Shown here piece by piece: positions 37,103 to 46,377 of a DNA stretch of 64,000 bases. Position numbers and translations under genes: made by a program. Source of the stretch: Nitrosococcus halophilus Nc 4 (GTDB lineage: Bacteria > Pseudomonadota > Gammaproteobacteria > Nitrosococcales > Nitrosococcaceae). The notes under the pieces are model-generated. The model was not told where the DNA came from, searched no databases, and saw nothing but the letters and a program-made list of their open reading frames with translations. Each line of letters starts with the position of its first letter. Within the stretch, counting starts at the first letter, position 1. Location of the stretch: NCBI RefSeq assembly GCF_000024725.1, contig NC_013960.1, forward strand, positions 2,466,001 through 2,530,000, in the 5' to 3' direction.

Positions 37103-37882
37103 GTGCGTTTTTTACTGGCCTTGACAATGACAGTTTTTCTTGGGGCCTGCAGCGGCGGTGGGAGAATGGCTCCTGTCCATCATCTTGGCGCTGTTCCCCA
37201 CTTGGGTCCTCGTCCATCCTATTATATTGTGAGGAAGGGAGATACGCTGTATTCCATTGGCTGGAGATATGGGGTGCACTACCGCACACTAGCCCATTGG
37301 AATAAAATTCGCCCTCCCTACACCATCTATGTGGGACAGAAATTACGTCTGACCTCCCCTTCTAAGGGGGCTTCTAAGGGTCAATCCGCTGCTTCAACCT
37401 CTAAGCCGAAAAAGGCAGTTGATGATAAAAAGGCCAAGGTTAAATTAGCAGCTTCGCCTCCATTGACTGAGGCAAAGGTATCAACATCTGAGAGAACCGC
37501 GAAGACAGTTCAAGGTATTCGTTGGTATTGGCCTACCGAGGGGGAAGTCATTCGGCAGTTTTCCCATAAGGAATCCGGGCGCAAGGGAGTGGAGATTACA
37601 GGCCGGTTAGGCCAGCCCATAGTCGCCGCGGCGGATGGCAAGGTGGTTTATAGCGGAATGGGGTTGCCACGTTATGGGAAACTGATTATCGTTAAACACG
37701 ATAATAATTTTCTTAGCGCTTATGCCCATAATCAGTTATTAATCAGCAAGGAGGGCGAGTTAGTGAAAGGCGGGCAGAAGATCGCTGAAATGGGACGCAG
37801 CGGAACTGACCGAGTTAAACTCCATTTTGAGATTCGCCACCAGGGCCGGCCCGTGGATCCCTTGCGCTATTTGCCTAAATAG
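37103..37882 (+). CDS. nlpD: NlpD-type lipoprotein with LysM and degenerate M23 domain
   Basis: Outer-membrane lipoprotein that in E. coli activates the amidase AmiC during division. 259 residues from GTG 37103. The lipobox is LGAC with Cys16. A LysM domain follows at about residues 39-84 (SYYIVRKGDTLYSIGWRYG), then a basic linker, then a LytM/M23 domain to the end. The zinc site is not intact: the first ligand region reads GRKGVEITGR and the HxH motif has become KLHFEIR, so activation rather than cleavage is expected. It sits after surE-pcm-yqaA but no rpoS follows. Confidence 0.92.
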   Translation: MRFLLALTMTVFLGACSGGGRMAPVHHLGAVPHLGPRPSYYIVRKGDTLYSIGWRYGVHYRTLAHWNKIRPPYTIYVGQKLRLTSPSKGASKGQSAASTSKPKKAVDDKKAKVKLAASPPLTEAKVSTSERTAKTVQGIRWYWPTEGEVIRQFSHKESGRKGVEITGRLGQPIVAAADGKVVYSGMGLPRYGKLIIVKHDNNFLSAYAHNQLLISKEGELVKGGQKIAEMGRSGTDRVKLHFEIRHQGRPVDPLRYLPK

Positions 37883-37961
37883 GGCTTCTGAAATCTTACT
37901 TCATTCCCCTTGCTGCCCTAAATTTCTAGCGCCATATTCGGGTGAATTTTCCTGTTTCAGG

Positions 37962-37967
37962 TATAAT
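37962..37967 (+). promoter_or_regulatory. Candidate -10 box upstream of prfB
   Basis: A perfect TATAAT lies 56 nt before the prfB ATG in an A/T-rich gap. No convincing -35 hexamer is found 16-18 bp upstream, so this is only a candidate. Confidence 0.3.
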
Positions 37968-38023
37968 TTGAAAATAATGAGCGGCTTTTCTTTTGTTTAA
38001 TCCGTAATTAAAGGGTGTCAGCC

Positions 38024-39122
38024 ATGATAGAACAGGGCGCCGTAATGCAGCGGGCCAGTAACCTCAAAGGGCGTTTGGAGGCCCTGAGGGGGTATCTTTG
38101 ACTTCGCGGCAAAGCAAGAACGGTTAGTGGAAGTCGAGCGGGAGCTGGCCATCCCTTCCGTTTGGAATGAACCGGAGCGGGCGCAACGGCTTGGTCAAGA
38201 GCGGGCGCAGTTGCAGGCCGTAGTGGGTCCCTTAGCAGCGTTGGGTGAGGAAATTGGCCAAATCAAGGAATTGTTTGAACTTGCTGTAGAGGAAGGGGAT
38301 GAAGACACTGCCCGGGAAGTAAGCGCTGAGCTAGAGACGATGGAGCAGCGTTTGGAAAAGTTGGAATTCCAACGCATGTTTGCAGGTGAAATGGACCCTA
38401 ACAATGCCTACTTGGACATTCAAGCGGGCTCTGGGGGTACCGAGGCCCAAGATTGGGCCAATATGCTGCTGAGAATGTACCTGCGTTGGGGGGAAAAGCA
38501 TGGTTTTAAAACTGAGCTTACTGAAGTCTCTGCGGGCGAGGTTGCCGGGATCAAAAGTGCCACTATTCGTTTTGAGGGGGAATACGCCTTTGGTTGGTTG
38601 CGAACTGAAACCGGGGTACACCGCTTAGTGCGGAAATCACCCTTTGACTCGGGTAATCGTCGGCACACTTCGTTTGCCTCGGTATTTGTCTATCCTGAAG
38701 TGGATGAAAGGATAGACATTGAGATCAATCCGGCGGATTTACGTATCGATACCTATCGGGCCGCCGGTGCCGGCGGGCAGCATGTTAACCGGACCGACTC
38801 GGCGGTGAGGATTACCCACTTACCCTCCAATATCGTCGTTCAGTGTCAAAGTGAACGGTCCCAGCATCAGAATAAAGCCCATGGGATGGCTCAGCTTCGC
38901 GCCAAGTTATATGAACTGGAGATGCGCAAGCGCCAAGCGGAGAAACAGGCAGCGGAGGAGGCGAAAGCGGATATTGGTTGGGGCAGCCAGATTCGGAGCT
39001 ATGTCTTAGATCAGTCCCGCATCAAAGACCTCCGCACAGGGGTTGAAATGGGTAATACCCAAGCAGTATTGGATGGGGATTTGGATCTATTTATCGAGGC
39101 GAGTCTCAAAAGTGGGCTCTAG
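38024..39122 (+). CDS. prfB: Peptide chain release factor 2, programmed +1 frameshift
   Basis: RF2, which terminates translation at UGA and UAA. The first frame runs from ATG 38024 for 25 codons to an in-frame TGA at 38099-38101. Skipping one base and reading GAC at 38100 continues to 39122, for a total of 365 residues, the E. coli RF2 length. [13 protein letters not shown] (the SPF anticodon-like motif) and the catalytic [15 protein letters not shown] are present. RF2 therefore senses its own level. lysS follows after 42 nt, as in E. coli. Confidence 0.97.
38087..38102 (+). promoter_or_regulatory. RF2 frameshift signal
   Basis: An internal Shine-Dalgarno AGGGGG at 38087-38092 lies three bases before the slippery CTT at 38096-38098 and the TGA at 38099-38101, followed by C. 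This is the arrangement of the E. coli prfB site: slow termination at TGA C with ribosome tension from the internal site gives the +1 shift. Confidence 0.95.
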
Positions 39123-39164
39123 TTGCTTGTAAAGATAATTCTTTAAGTAGGGTGTTGAGCCGGG

Positions 39165-40700
39165 TTGAAACAAGAAAATATTCTGTATAGAGACGAGATG
39201 GTTGAACAGGAAGAGAGCGAGCTGATTGCCCAGCGGCGGGCAAAATTGGCTGAACTTCGTGCGCGGGAGAATCCCTTTCCCAATAACTTTCGGCGCAATG
39301 TGATGGCCGGTGAGCTGCAGGCGGAATATCACCATAGAAGTGCAGAGGAACTGGAGAAACGGCCCTTGCGGGTCAAAGTGGCTGGCCGCATGATGACCCG
39401 GCGGATTATGGGGAAGGCAAGCTTTGCCCATATTCAGGACATGTCGGGGCGAATCCAGCTTTATATCCGCCGCGACCAGCTACCGGAAGAAGGTTATCGG
39501 GAATTCAAGCGTTGGGATATTGGGGATATTGTAGGGGCCGAAGGTGTGCTCATGAAGACCAACAGCGGTGAGCTTTCCGTCCGGGTCGATGGGTTGCGGC
39601 TGTTGACCAAATCCTTACGTCCTTTGCCTGAGAAATTTCATGGCTTGGCGGACCAAGAAACCCGCTATCGGCAGCGTTATCTCGATCTCATCATGAATGA
39701 GGTGACCCGAGAAACTTTTCGTCGGCGTAGTTATATTATCGATCGGATACGGCGTTATTTAGGGGATAAGGGGTTTCTCGAAGTGGAAACGCCTATGATG
39801 CAGGCAATTCCCGGTGGCGCTGTGGCTCGGCCTTTTATTACCTACCACAATACGCTGGATATGGAGCTGTTTTTACGGATCGCTCCAGAGCTTTATCTTA
39901 AGCGCCTCGTAGTGGGGGGGTTTGAAAAGGTGTTCGAGATCAATCGTAATTTTCGGAACGAAGGGCTTTCCGCCCGCCATAATCCGGAGTTTACGATGCT
40001 GGAGTTTTATCAGGCCTACGCCACCTATGAAGATCTGATGGATCTCACCGAGGCCATGATGAGGGACTTGGCGCAGACGGTGCTCGGTTCGACCGAAATT
40101 ACCTATCAGGGCGAAACTTATGATTTTGGCAGCCCTTTTACCCGGATGAGTCTCAAAGAGTCCATTCTCTCGTTCAATCCCGATATCTTCCCCGCGGATT
40201 TGGAAACCCTTCCCGCTGCCCGTCGTGTAGCCGAGCATCTCGACATTCCCCTTCGGGAAAGTTATGGCCTGGGCAAGATACAGCTTGAGATCTTTGAGAA
40301 GACTGTGGAGTCTAGACTTAAAAACCCCACTTTTATCACTGCTTATCCTACAGAGGTCTCGCCTTTGGCGCGGCGCAATGAAACGGATCCCTTGGTAGCC
40401 GATCGGTTCGAATTTTTTGTTGGCGGGTGGGAAATCGCCAATGGTTTTTCTGAGCTGAATGATGCCGAAGACCAGGCCGAACGTTTCCGGGCCCAATTAC
40501 AAGACCGGGAAGCGGGTGATCAGGAGGCAATGCATTTTGATATGGACTATATTCAGGCCTTGGAATATGGCATGCCGCCCACGGCGGGAGAGGGTATTGG
40601 TATCGACCGCCTGGTGATGTTATTGACCGACTCCCCTTCTATCCGTGATGTCTTGTTATTCCCCCATATGCGGCCGCGGGAGAAGCTAGCAAAATCCTAG
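39165..40700 (+). CDS. lysS: Lysyl-tRNA synthetase, class II
   Basis: Charges tRNA-Lys. 511 residues from TTG 39165 ([15 protein letters not shown]); ATG 39198 would give 500 and is also plausible, E. coli having 505. The OB-fold anticodon domain includes [19 protein letters not shown]. Class II motif 2 is [20 protein letters not shown] and motif 3 is [20 protein letters not shown]. It follows prfB, the conserved pair. Confidence 0.97.
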   Translation: MKQENILYRDEMVEQEESELIAQRRAKLAELRARENPFPNNFRRNVMAGELQAEYHHRSAEELEKRPLRVKVAGRMMTRRIMGKASFAHIQDMSGRIQLYIRRDQLPEEGYREFKRWDIGDIVGAEGVLMKTNSGELSVRVDGLRLLTKSLRPLPEKFHGLADQETRYRQRYLDLIMNEVTRETFRRRSYIIDRIRRYLGDKGFLEVETPMMQAIPGGAVARPFITYHNTLDMELFLRIAPELYLKRLVVGGFEKVFEINRNFRNEGLSARHNPEFTMLEFYQAYATYEDLMDLTEAMMRDLAQTVLGSTEITYQGETYDFGSPFTRMSLKESILSFNPDIFPADLETLPAARRVAEHLDIPLRESYGLGKIQLEIFEKTVESRLKNPTFITAYPTEVSPLARRNETDPLVADRFEFFVGGWEIANGFSELNDAEDQAERFRAQLQDREAGDQEAMHFDMDYIQALEYGMPPTAGEGIGIDRLVMLLTDSPSIRDVLLFPHMRPREKLAKS

Positions 40701-40707
40701 ATTGAGG

Positions 40708-41457
40708 ATGAGGGTTGACCTTCAGCCTGCCTATGTTCTTCATCTACGCCCTTATCGGGAGACCAGCGCCCTAGTCGAAATTTTCACTCAGGATTATGGG
40801 CGGGTCGGATTGGTTGCCAAAGGAGTGAGGCAACGGCGTTCCAAAGCCATTGGTTTATTACAACCATTTTGTCCTTTGTTGCTTTCTTGGGTAGGTCGGA
40901 GTGATTTGGTGACTCTGACTGGAGCGGAGGCAGCGGGTAGGGGACCCGCCTTGACGGGAGAAGGATTGGTCTGCGCCTTTTATCTTAACGAGCTGCTGTT
41001 GCGCCTGCTACCGCGCCGTGATCCTTTTGAAGCCCTATTTTCAGTGTATGCCCATTCACTCCCGCCGCTGGCTAATTCCCAGCAGCGGCAGCAGGCTTTG
41101 CGCTTGTTTGAACGAGATTTGCTGACCTACTTGGGGTATGGGCTAACCTTAACACATGAAGCCGATACCCATCGGCCGATAGACGCGGAGCAATGGTATA
41201 GTTATCAATTAGAGAAAGGCCCGCAGCGATTCCAATCGGAAGATTTGGGAGGGATGAAGGTCCGAGGACGTACTTTGCAGGCTTTGGCCCGGGGAGAGTT
41301 GGCGGATCCTGTGAGTCTGCACGAGGCTAAGCAGCTGCTACGGTGGTTACTAGCCTTTCAGCTAGGGGATAAGCCCCTAAAAAGCCGGGCTCTGTTGGAG
41401 GAATTACGGCAATTAGGTAAAGCAAGCAGAAAGATGAAAGCCCATGACTGCAAGTAA
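40708..41457 (+). CDS. recO: DNA repair protein RecO
   Basis: RecFOR recombination mediator that helps load RecA on gapped DNA. 249 residues from ATG 40708; TTG 40702 would add two. The N-terminal OB fold reads [20 protein letters not shown] followed by [16 protein letters not shown], the family signature. The C-terminal part is helical without the CxxC zinc motif of Gram-positive RecO. It overlaps pdxJ by 14 nt. Confidence 0.93.
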   Translation: MRVDLQPAYVLHLRPYRETSALVEIFTQDYGRVGLVAKGVRQRRSKAIGLLQPFCPLLLSWVGRSDLVTLTGAEAAGRGPALTGEGLVCAFYLNELLLRLLPRRDPFEALFSVYAHSLPPLANSQQRQQALRLFERDLLTYLGYGLTLTHEADTHRPIDAEQWYSYQLEKGPQRFQSEDLGGMKVRGRTLQALARGELADPVSLHEAKQLLRWLLAFQLGDKPLKSRALLEELRQLGKASRKMKAHDCK

Positions 41458-42184
41458 CGCTATTTTGCTCGGCGTCAATATTGACCACGTGGCGACTCTG
41501 CGCCAGGCTCGGGGGACCCGTTATCCTGATCCGATCCAAGCCGCCATTGAAGCTGAACAGGCGGGGGCGGAGGGAATTACTCTCCATCTGCGGGAGGATC
41601 GCCGCCATATTCAGGAGCGGGATGTGGCCTTGCTAAGCAATATTTTGCTTAGCAAGATGAATCTAGAGATGGCGGTTACCGAAGAGATGTTGGCGATTGC
41701 TGAGAAATATGGCCCCAAAGACTGTTGTCTGGTACCAGAACGGCGGGAGGAATTGACCACGGAGGGAGGATTGGAGGTGGCCGGCCAATTGGGGCGTATC
41801 ACTGAGGCCTGCGCTCGCCTGAAGGAGGCGGGAATCAGGGTCTCCTTGTTTATTGATGCTGATCCTTATCAAGTGGAGGCCGCCGCCCAAGCTGCAGCGC
41901 CGGTCATTGAGATTCATACCGGCCATTTTGCTGATGCCGAGGATGAACGGAGTCGGCAAAAAGAATTTCAGCGGATTGTCGAGGCAGTGAGACAAGGGCG
42001 AGAAGCCGGTCTCCAGGTCAATGCGGGACATGGACTGAACTACCAGAATGTAGCTGCCATTGCGGCGATTCCGGAAATTGTCGAACTCAATATTGGTCAT
42101 GCCATTATTGCTCGTGCTCTGTTTACCGGGATGCAGGCGGCGGTCAGGGAGATGAAACGCCTGATGAGAGAGGCCCGCGGGTGA
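41444..42184 (+). CDS. pdxJ: Pyridoxine 5'-phosphate synthase
   Basis: Last step of the DXP-dependent vitamin B6 route, joining 1-deoxyxylulose-5-phosphate and aminoacetone-phosphate. 246 residues. [20 protein letters not shown] with its catalytic His, [14 protein letters not shown], and [20 protein letters not shown] are family signatures. Start ATG 41444 lies inside the end of recO; the stop overlaps acpS as GTGA. Confidence 0.96.
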   Translation: MTASNAILLGVNIDHVATLRQARGTRYPDPIQAAIEAEQAGAEGITLHLREDRRHIQERDVALLSNILLSKMNLEMAVTEEMLAIAEKYGPKDCCLVPERREELTTEGGLEVAGQLGRITEACARLKEAGIRVSLFIDADPYQVEAAAQAAAPVIEIHTGHFADAEDERSRQKEFQRIVEAVRQGREAGLQVNAGHGLNYQNVAAIAAIPEIVELNIGHAIIARALFTGMQAAVREMKRLMREARG

Positions 42185-42600
42185 TTTTTGGGATTGGCAC
42201 TGACATTGTCCAGGTTTCCCGGATAGTTGCCCTGCTTGAACGCCATGGTGAGCGATTTCCCCGGCGTATCCTTACCGGGGATGAGTTTAAAGAATTTGGC
42301 GTAAGTAAACAGCCGGCGTCTTTTCTGGCCAAGCATTTTGCGGCTAAGGAGGCCGCAGCCAAAGCTCTAGGCACGGGTTTTGGGAGTGGTTTGCGGCCTT
42401 GCCATATTGGGGTGGGCCATACTGAGCGGGGACAACCCTTCTTAATATGGCAGGGCCGAGCTCACGAACTGGTTCAGATCTTAGGTATCGGTCGTGCGCT
42501 GCTCAGTCTGGCCGATGAAAAGGATTACGCGGTGGCCTTTGTCACATTGCTGGTAGCGGGAGGCAACCTGGAATCGATTCCAAATCCGGATAGGGGCTAA
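42181..42600 (+). CDS. acpS: Holo-[acyl-carrier-protein] synthase
   Basis: Transfers 4'-phosphopantetheine from CoA to acyl carrier protein. 139 residues from GTG 42181, slightly longer than E. coli (126). The two family motifs are [14 protein letters not shown] with the metal-binding Asp and [19 protein letters not shown] with the catalytic Glu and Lys. recO-pdxJ-acpS is a conserved gammaproteobacterial run. Confidence 0.95.
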   Translation: MIFGIGTDIVQVSRIVALLERHGERFPRRILTGDEFKEFGVSKQPASFLAKHFAAKEAAAKALGTGFGSGLRPCHIGVGHTERGQPFLIWQGRAHELVQILGIGRALLSLADEKDYAVAFVTLLVAGGNLESIPNPDRG

Positions 42601-42630
42601 ATCTAATACTGGGGTAATCGTGATAGAGCT

Positions 42631-42665
42631 ACGGGTTAGAGGAATAGGGATGAGCAATCCCCCGT
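42631..42665 (+). promoter_or_regulatory. Nested hairpins in the cysM leader
   Basis: In the 116-nt gap before cysM, GGGAT at 42647-42651 pairs with ATCCC at 42657-42661 around GAGCA, and ACGG at 42631-42634 can pair with CCGT at 42662-42665 outside it. It does not match a riboswitch core I know. Without a T run it is not a terminator. Confidence 0.25.
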
Positions 42666-42716
42666 CTCCCCTCCGGGCACCATTGGGGTCCGCCGCCAAC
42701 TTATAGGGGAGTGCAT

Positions 42717-43616
42717 ATGGCGAGGATAAATTATCCTACTATTGAAGATTTTGTTGGCCGTACCCCCTTGGTAAGGTTGCAACGCCTACCAGGTAAGACC
42801 AGCAACACCCTTTTAGTGAAACTCGAAGGGAACAATCCTGCCGGCTCAGTGAAGGACCGACCGGCCTTGAGTATGATTCGGCATGCGGAACAGCGGGGGG
42901 AGATTAAGCCAGGAGATACTCTGGTGGAAGCGACCAGCGGGAACACCGGCATTGCCCTTGCCATGATTGCTGCCACCAAGAACTACCGGATGCGCTTGAT
43001 CATGCCAGAGAACATGAGTGTAGAGCGGCAGGCAGTGATGAAAGCCTTTGGGGCTGAGATTATCTTGGTGTCGCCACAGGAAGGGATGGAAGGGGCCCGG
43101 GACTTGGCTTTAGCTATGCAAGCTGAAGGGAAGGGCCGGGTGTTGGACCAATTTGCTAATCCCGACAATCCCCGTGCCCATTATGAGGGAACGGGTCCCG
43201 AGATTTGGGAAGAGACCGGCGGCACGGTCACCCACTTTGTCAGTTCCATGGGCACCACCGGCACGATTATGGGAGTCTCTCGTTATCTCAAGGCCCAAAA
43301 TCCGGCAGTCCAAATTATTGGTGTCCAACCCACGGAAGGGGCGAGCATTCCCGGGATCCGCCGTTGGCCAGAGGCCTACTTGCCTAAGATCTACGATCCC
43401 AGGGCAGTCGACCGGATTATTGATGTTTCTCAACAGGAGGCGGAAGAAACTACTCGGCGATTGGCCGCGAAGGAAGGGATTTTTGCTGGCATTTCTTCCG
43501 GGGGAGCCGTTGCAGCAGCCCTTCGTCTGGACCAAGAAGTCAGCCATAGTACGATTGTGGTAATTATTTGTGATCGGGGCGATCGTTATCTTTCTACCCC
43601 GGTGTTTCCTCACTAA
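42717..43616 (+). CDS. cysM: Cysteine synthase B
   Basis: PLP enzyme that makes cysteine from O-acetylserine and sulfide or thiosulfate. 299 residues from ATG 42717, six bases after a GGGGAG site; GTG 42711 is in frame just before. The PLP lysine is in NPAGSVKDRPALSMI, the phosphate-binding loop is TSGNTGIALAMIAA, and SSMGTTGTIMGVSRYL follows. The CysM-type loop sequence and length separate it from CysK (about 320). It lies away from the cysH-cysD-cysN cluster but completes the route. Confidence 0.93.
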   Translation: MARINYPTIEDFVGRTPLVRLQRLPGKTSNTLLVKLEGNNPAGSVKDRPALSMIRHAEQRGEIKPGDTLVEATSGNTGIALAMIAATKNYRMRLIMPENMSVERQAVMKAFGAEIILVSPQEGMEGARDLALAMQAEGKGRVLDQFANPDNPRAHYEGTGPEIWEETGGTVTHFVSSMGTTGTIMGVSRYLKAQNPAVQIIGVQPTEGASIPGIRRWPEAYLPKIYDPRAVDRIIDVSQQEAEETTRRLAAKEGIFAGISSGGAVAAALRLDQEVSHSTIVVIICDRGDRYLSTPVFPH

Positions 43617-45750
43617 GAAGAGAGGTTGGCGCTTCTTCCCATTCCCTAGTGTGCTTTTCTCCGCTAGGCTTTTGGGCTTCCTTAACACCCCTTGGCGGTG
43701 GACACTGTTGGGTCTTGGTTGGTTCTTCGCTGGGGGCGCTGTGGCGGTTGATAAACTGACCATCCCGATTGGCTATCTTGGCGAGGCTGGCTGGCGGGCA
43801 GAACAGGTTGGGGCTAATCTTCAGTTCCACGCTGCTGGCGGGCGCTCGCTCCGGCTTCATGTCAACCGTCTGTTACTTCCGCCTCCCTTGGATATTCTGC
43901 ACCAAGTGGACATCCGCTGTGGGCGTATTGAATGGACCGCTTCCCATTTTCAGTGCCAAGAGGGAGTGGCCAGTTTCATTAGTGAAAAATTCTCTGCTCG
44001 AAGTAGCCCATTTAATTTGAGTTATCATTGGGTGACTGAGACGCTTTCCTTTGAGTTCAAGGCACTGAGATTGGCCGGCGGCTCCGCAGTGATCTCTGGA
44101 CGCTTTGAGCAAGGACAATGGCAGTTATCCCTTTCTGGACAGTCTCTCAACCTAGCCCATGTACTTGATCTCTTGGCTCCATGGGGATTGCCATCTGGAG
44201 CCTGGCCCTCGGCATTCTCCTTAAGGGGAACGCTGGGATTAGAGATGAAATTAGCCGGGCAAGGCAAGTTTCTGCATAAGGTCAATCTTGGAGTCCAGTT
44301 TGATGAACTTGGTTTTTCTGATGCAAAGGCCCTCCAGGTGGGGGAGGCGGTGGCCGGCAGAGTTCAACTTAAGGGGAAAAATGCTGAAAGTGGTTGGGAG
44401 ATGACCGCTGAGATGGTGCTCAATGGCGGTGAAGCCTATTTTCATCCCTTGTATTTTGCTTTCTCGGAAACCCCCATCCATGTCGATATGGCACTAGGGC
44501 AAGGAGAGGTTGACGGACAGTGGGAAATCCCCCGATTCAGCCTGAAGCAAACCGGGGTCATGGAGGCCAAAGGGTCCCTCCAGTTGGTCCAGCAAAGAAT
44601 CACTAAAGCCCGGGTTCAGGTGACACAGGTCCCAATGCCCGCTTTGTATCAACACTGGTTGGAACCTTTTTTAGTGGGGACGGCCTTGGGGGATCTGGAA
44701 AGCGGTGGCCGCCTGGCCTTTGTTGTGGAATATCTCTTTCCTGACGGGTGGTTGCTGAAAGCCTTTTTCCACGGGGTGGATATGGTTGACCAACAGGGAC
44801 GGTTCAGTATTGGGGGCCTTGATGGGCAATTTGGCTGGAGTACTCACGCCACTCCACTGATGACAGAGCTGGATTGGCAGGAAGGTCACCTCTACGCTTT
44901 GAAACTGGGTAAGGCGCGGCTAATTGCTGAAAGCAAAAAGAATGGGTTAAGGCTGAGGCAGCCGTTAAAGTTACCCGTGCTTGATGGCTATTTGCTAATG
45001 GATGATTTTGTCCTAAAAAATCCGGGTATCCCCTTAGCCCATTGGGAGTTGGAGGGGGTTTTAAGTCCCCTCTCCATGGAGAAACTCAGCCAGGCCCTGG
45101 ATTGGCCAGTCCTCGCCGGGAAATTATCTGGAGTCATTCCCCGAGTTCGTTACCGGGAGGGGGTCATGGAAGTGGGAGGTGCTTTGATGGTGCGGCTATT
45201 TGACGGTACGATTGTGGCTCAGAATCTGCGCTTAGAAGATCCCTTGGGAGTATTGCCGCAACTTGAAGCGGATATTGATATTAATCGCCTAGACTTGGAA
45301 ACCATGACCCAAACTTTTGCCTTTGGTAAAATTGAAGGTCAGATCAGCGGTCAGATACGGGGACTTCGTCTGGCGAACTGGCAGCCAGTCCAATTCGACG
45401 CAAAATTTGCAACTCCGGAAAATGATCCCTCGCGACATCGTATCAGTCAGCAAGCGGTGGATAGCCTCTCGCGGCTAGGTGGAGGTGCCAGTGGTCTGGT
45501 TTCCCGAGGTTTTCTAAAATTTTTTAAAGATTTTTCCTATGACAAGATCGGCTTGAGTTGCCGCCTGCTTCGCCAGATTTGTAGGATGGGAGGCCTGGGG
45601 CCTGCCAATGGGGGCTATTACATTGTGCGCGGCGGCGGCCTTCCCCGCATTGATGTTATCGGTTATACCCGTCAGGTGGACTGGCCGGTGCTAGTTAAGC
45701 GGTTGAAAAGAGTGACTTCAGCAAGCGGTTCGGTCACGGAACAAAAGTGA
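43570..45750 (+). CDS. Large periplasmic/membrane protein, YdbH/AsmA-like
   Basis: A single N-terminal hydrophobic segment (WRWTLLGLGWFFAGGAVAV) is followed by some 650 residues of alternating short strands without further membrane helices, the aspect of the AsmA-like bridge proteins. C-terminal signs are IDINRLDLETMTQTFAFGKI, IEGQISGQIRGLRLANWQP and the ending PRIDVIGYTRQVDWPVLVKR, which resemble YdbH-family C-termini. The start is uncertain: the frame opens with GTG 43570 inside cysM, while GTG 43651 gives a better signal anchor; neither has a clear ribosome binding site. A DUF1318 lipoprotein follows by 7 nt, as YdbL follows YdbH in E. coli, and this supports the call. Confidence 0.65.
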   Translation: MIGAIVIFLPRCFLTKKRGWRFFPFPSVLFSARLLGFLNTPWRWTLLGLGWFFAGGAVAVDKLTIPIGYLGEAGWRAEQVGANLQFHAAGGRSLRLHVNRLLLPPPLDILHQVDIRCGRIEWTASHFQCQEGVASFISEKFSARSSPFNLSYHWVTETLSFEFKALRLAGGSAVISGRFEQGQWQLSLSGQSLNLAHVLDLLAPWGLPSGAWPSAFSLRGTLGLEMKLAGQGKFLHKVNLGVQFDELGFSDAKALQVGEAVAGRVQLKGKNAESGWEMTAEMVLNGGEAYFHPLYFAFSETPIHVDMALGQGEVDGQWEIPRFSLKQTGVMEAKGSLQLVQQRITKARVQVTQVPMPALYQHWLEPFLVGTALGDLESGGRLAFVVEYLFPDGWLLKAFFHGVDMVDQQGRFSIGGLDGQFGWSTHATPLMTELDWQEGHLYALKLGKARLIAESKKNGLRLRQPLKLPVLDGYLLMDDFVLKNPGIPLAHWELEGVLSPLSMEKLSQALDWPVLAGKLSGVIPRVRYREGVMEVGGALMVRLFDGTIVAQNLRLEDPLGVLPQLEADIDINRLDLETMTQTFAFGKIEGQISGQIRGLRLANWQPVQFDAKFATPENDPSRHRISQQAVDSLSRLGGGASGLVSRGFLKFFKDFSYDKIGLSCRLLRQICRMGGLGPANGGYYIVRGGGLPRIDVIGYTRQVDWPVLVKRLKRVTSASGSVTEQK

Positions 45751-45757
45751 GAACAGA

Positions 45758-46366
45758 ATGATTAAGCTGCTACGTTGGTGGAGTTTGGTGATGGTCGTTG
45801 GATTAGCTGCCTGCGTCACTATCAATATTTATTTTCCTGCAGCCGCGGCAGAAAAGGCGGCGGATAGGATCATCGAGGATGTGTGGGAGCAGGATGCCAC
45901 CACGCCAGCGGCACCGCCCCCCCCTGCTGAGCAAGAGAGCGCGGCACCCCCCCCACCTTCTGCTTGGAGCCGGTTACTTGATTTTTTGTTGACTCCGGCG
46001 GCGGCGGCTGAACCAAATCTGGATATTTCAAGCCCCGCCATTGAACGCCTGACCGCTTCTATGGAGCGGCGCCACCATCAGCTTAGACCTTATTTCCAAA
46101 GCGGCGCTATTGGGCTGACTCATGATGGTTTGGTGGCGATACGGGAGGCTCAAGGGATCCCCCTCAAGGACCGAACGAGGGTCAACCAATTGATTGCCGC
46201 CGAAAACAATGATCGCAATGCTCTTTATCGAGAGATTGCCCGGGCTAATGGCCATCCTGAGTGGGAAGCCCAACTTCGAGGTACTTTTGCCCGTCGTTGG
46301 ATCCAAAAGGCACCCCCGGGTTGGTGGTATCAGAATGCCCAAGGGCAATGGGTGCAAAAGCGCTAG
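45758..46366 (+). CDS. Lipoprotein with C-terminal DUF1318 (YdbL) domain
   Basis: 202 residues. The N-terminal signal ends in the lipobox LAAC with Cys19, directly followed by VTINIYFPAAAAEKAADRI, then a Pro/Ala-rich linker (about residues 45-75), then the DUF1318 domain at about 100-200: GLVAIREAQGIPLKDRTRVN, NDRNALYREIARANGHPEW and the closing KAPPGWWYQNAQGQWVQK. In E. coli the small lipoprotein YnbE and the periplasmic YdbL are separate partners of YdbH; here the lipid anchor with a YnbE-like strand and the YdbL domain are in one chain. The fusion reading is inference; the DUF1318 domain is clear. Confidence 0.8.
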   Translation: MIKLLRWWSLVMVVGLAACVTINIYFPAAAAEKAADRIIEDVWEQDATTPAAPPPPAEQESAAPPPPSAWSRLLDFLLTPAAAAEPNLDISSPAIERLTASMERRHHQLRPYFQSGAIGLTHDGLVAIREAQGIPLKDRTRVNQLIAAENNDRNALYREIARANGHPEWEAQLRGTFARRWIQKAPPGWWYQNAQGQWVQKR

Positions 46367-46377
46367 CAAGATAATTA

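Noticed and set aside
37883-38023. Remnant of rpoS after nlpD
   Set aside because: The 141 nt are too short and no sigma-factor-like translation is seen in any frame.
38024-38101. Short frame ending at an in-frame TGA at the start of prfB, which could be read as a broken gene
   Set aside because: The stop is part of the known RF2 frameshift signal and the joined protein has the normal length and motifs.
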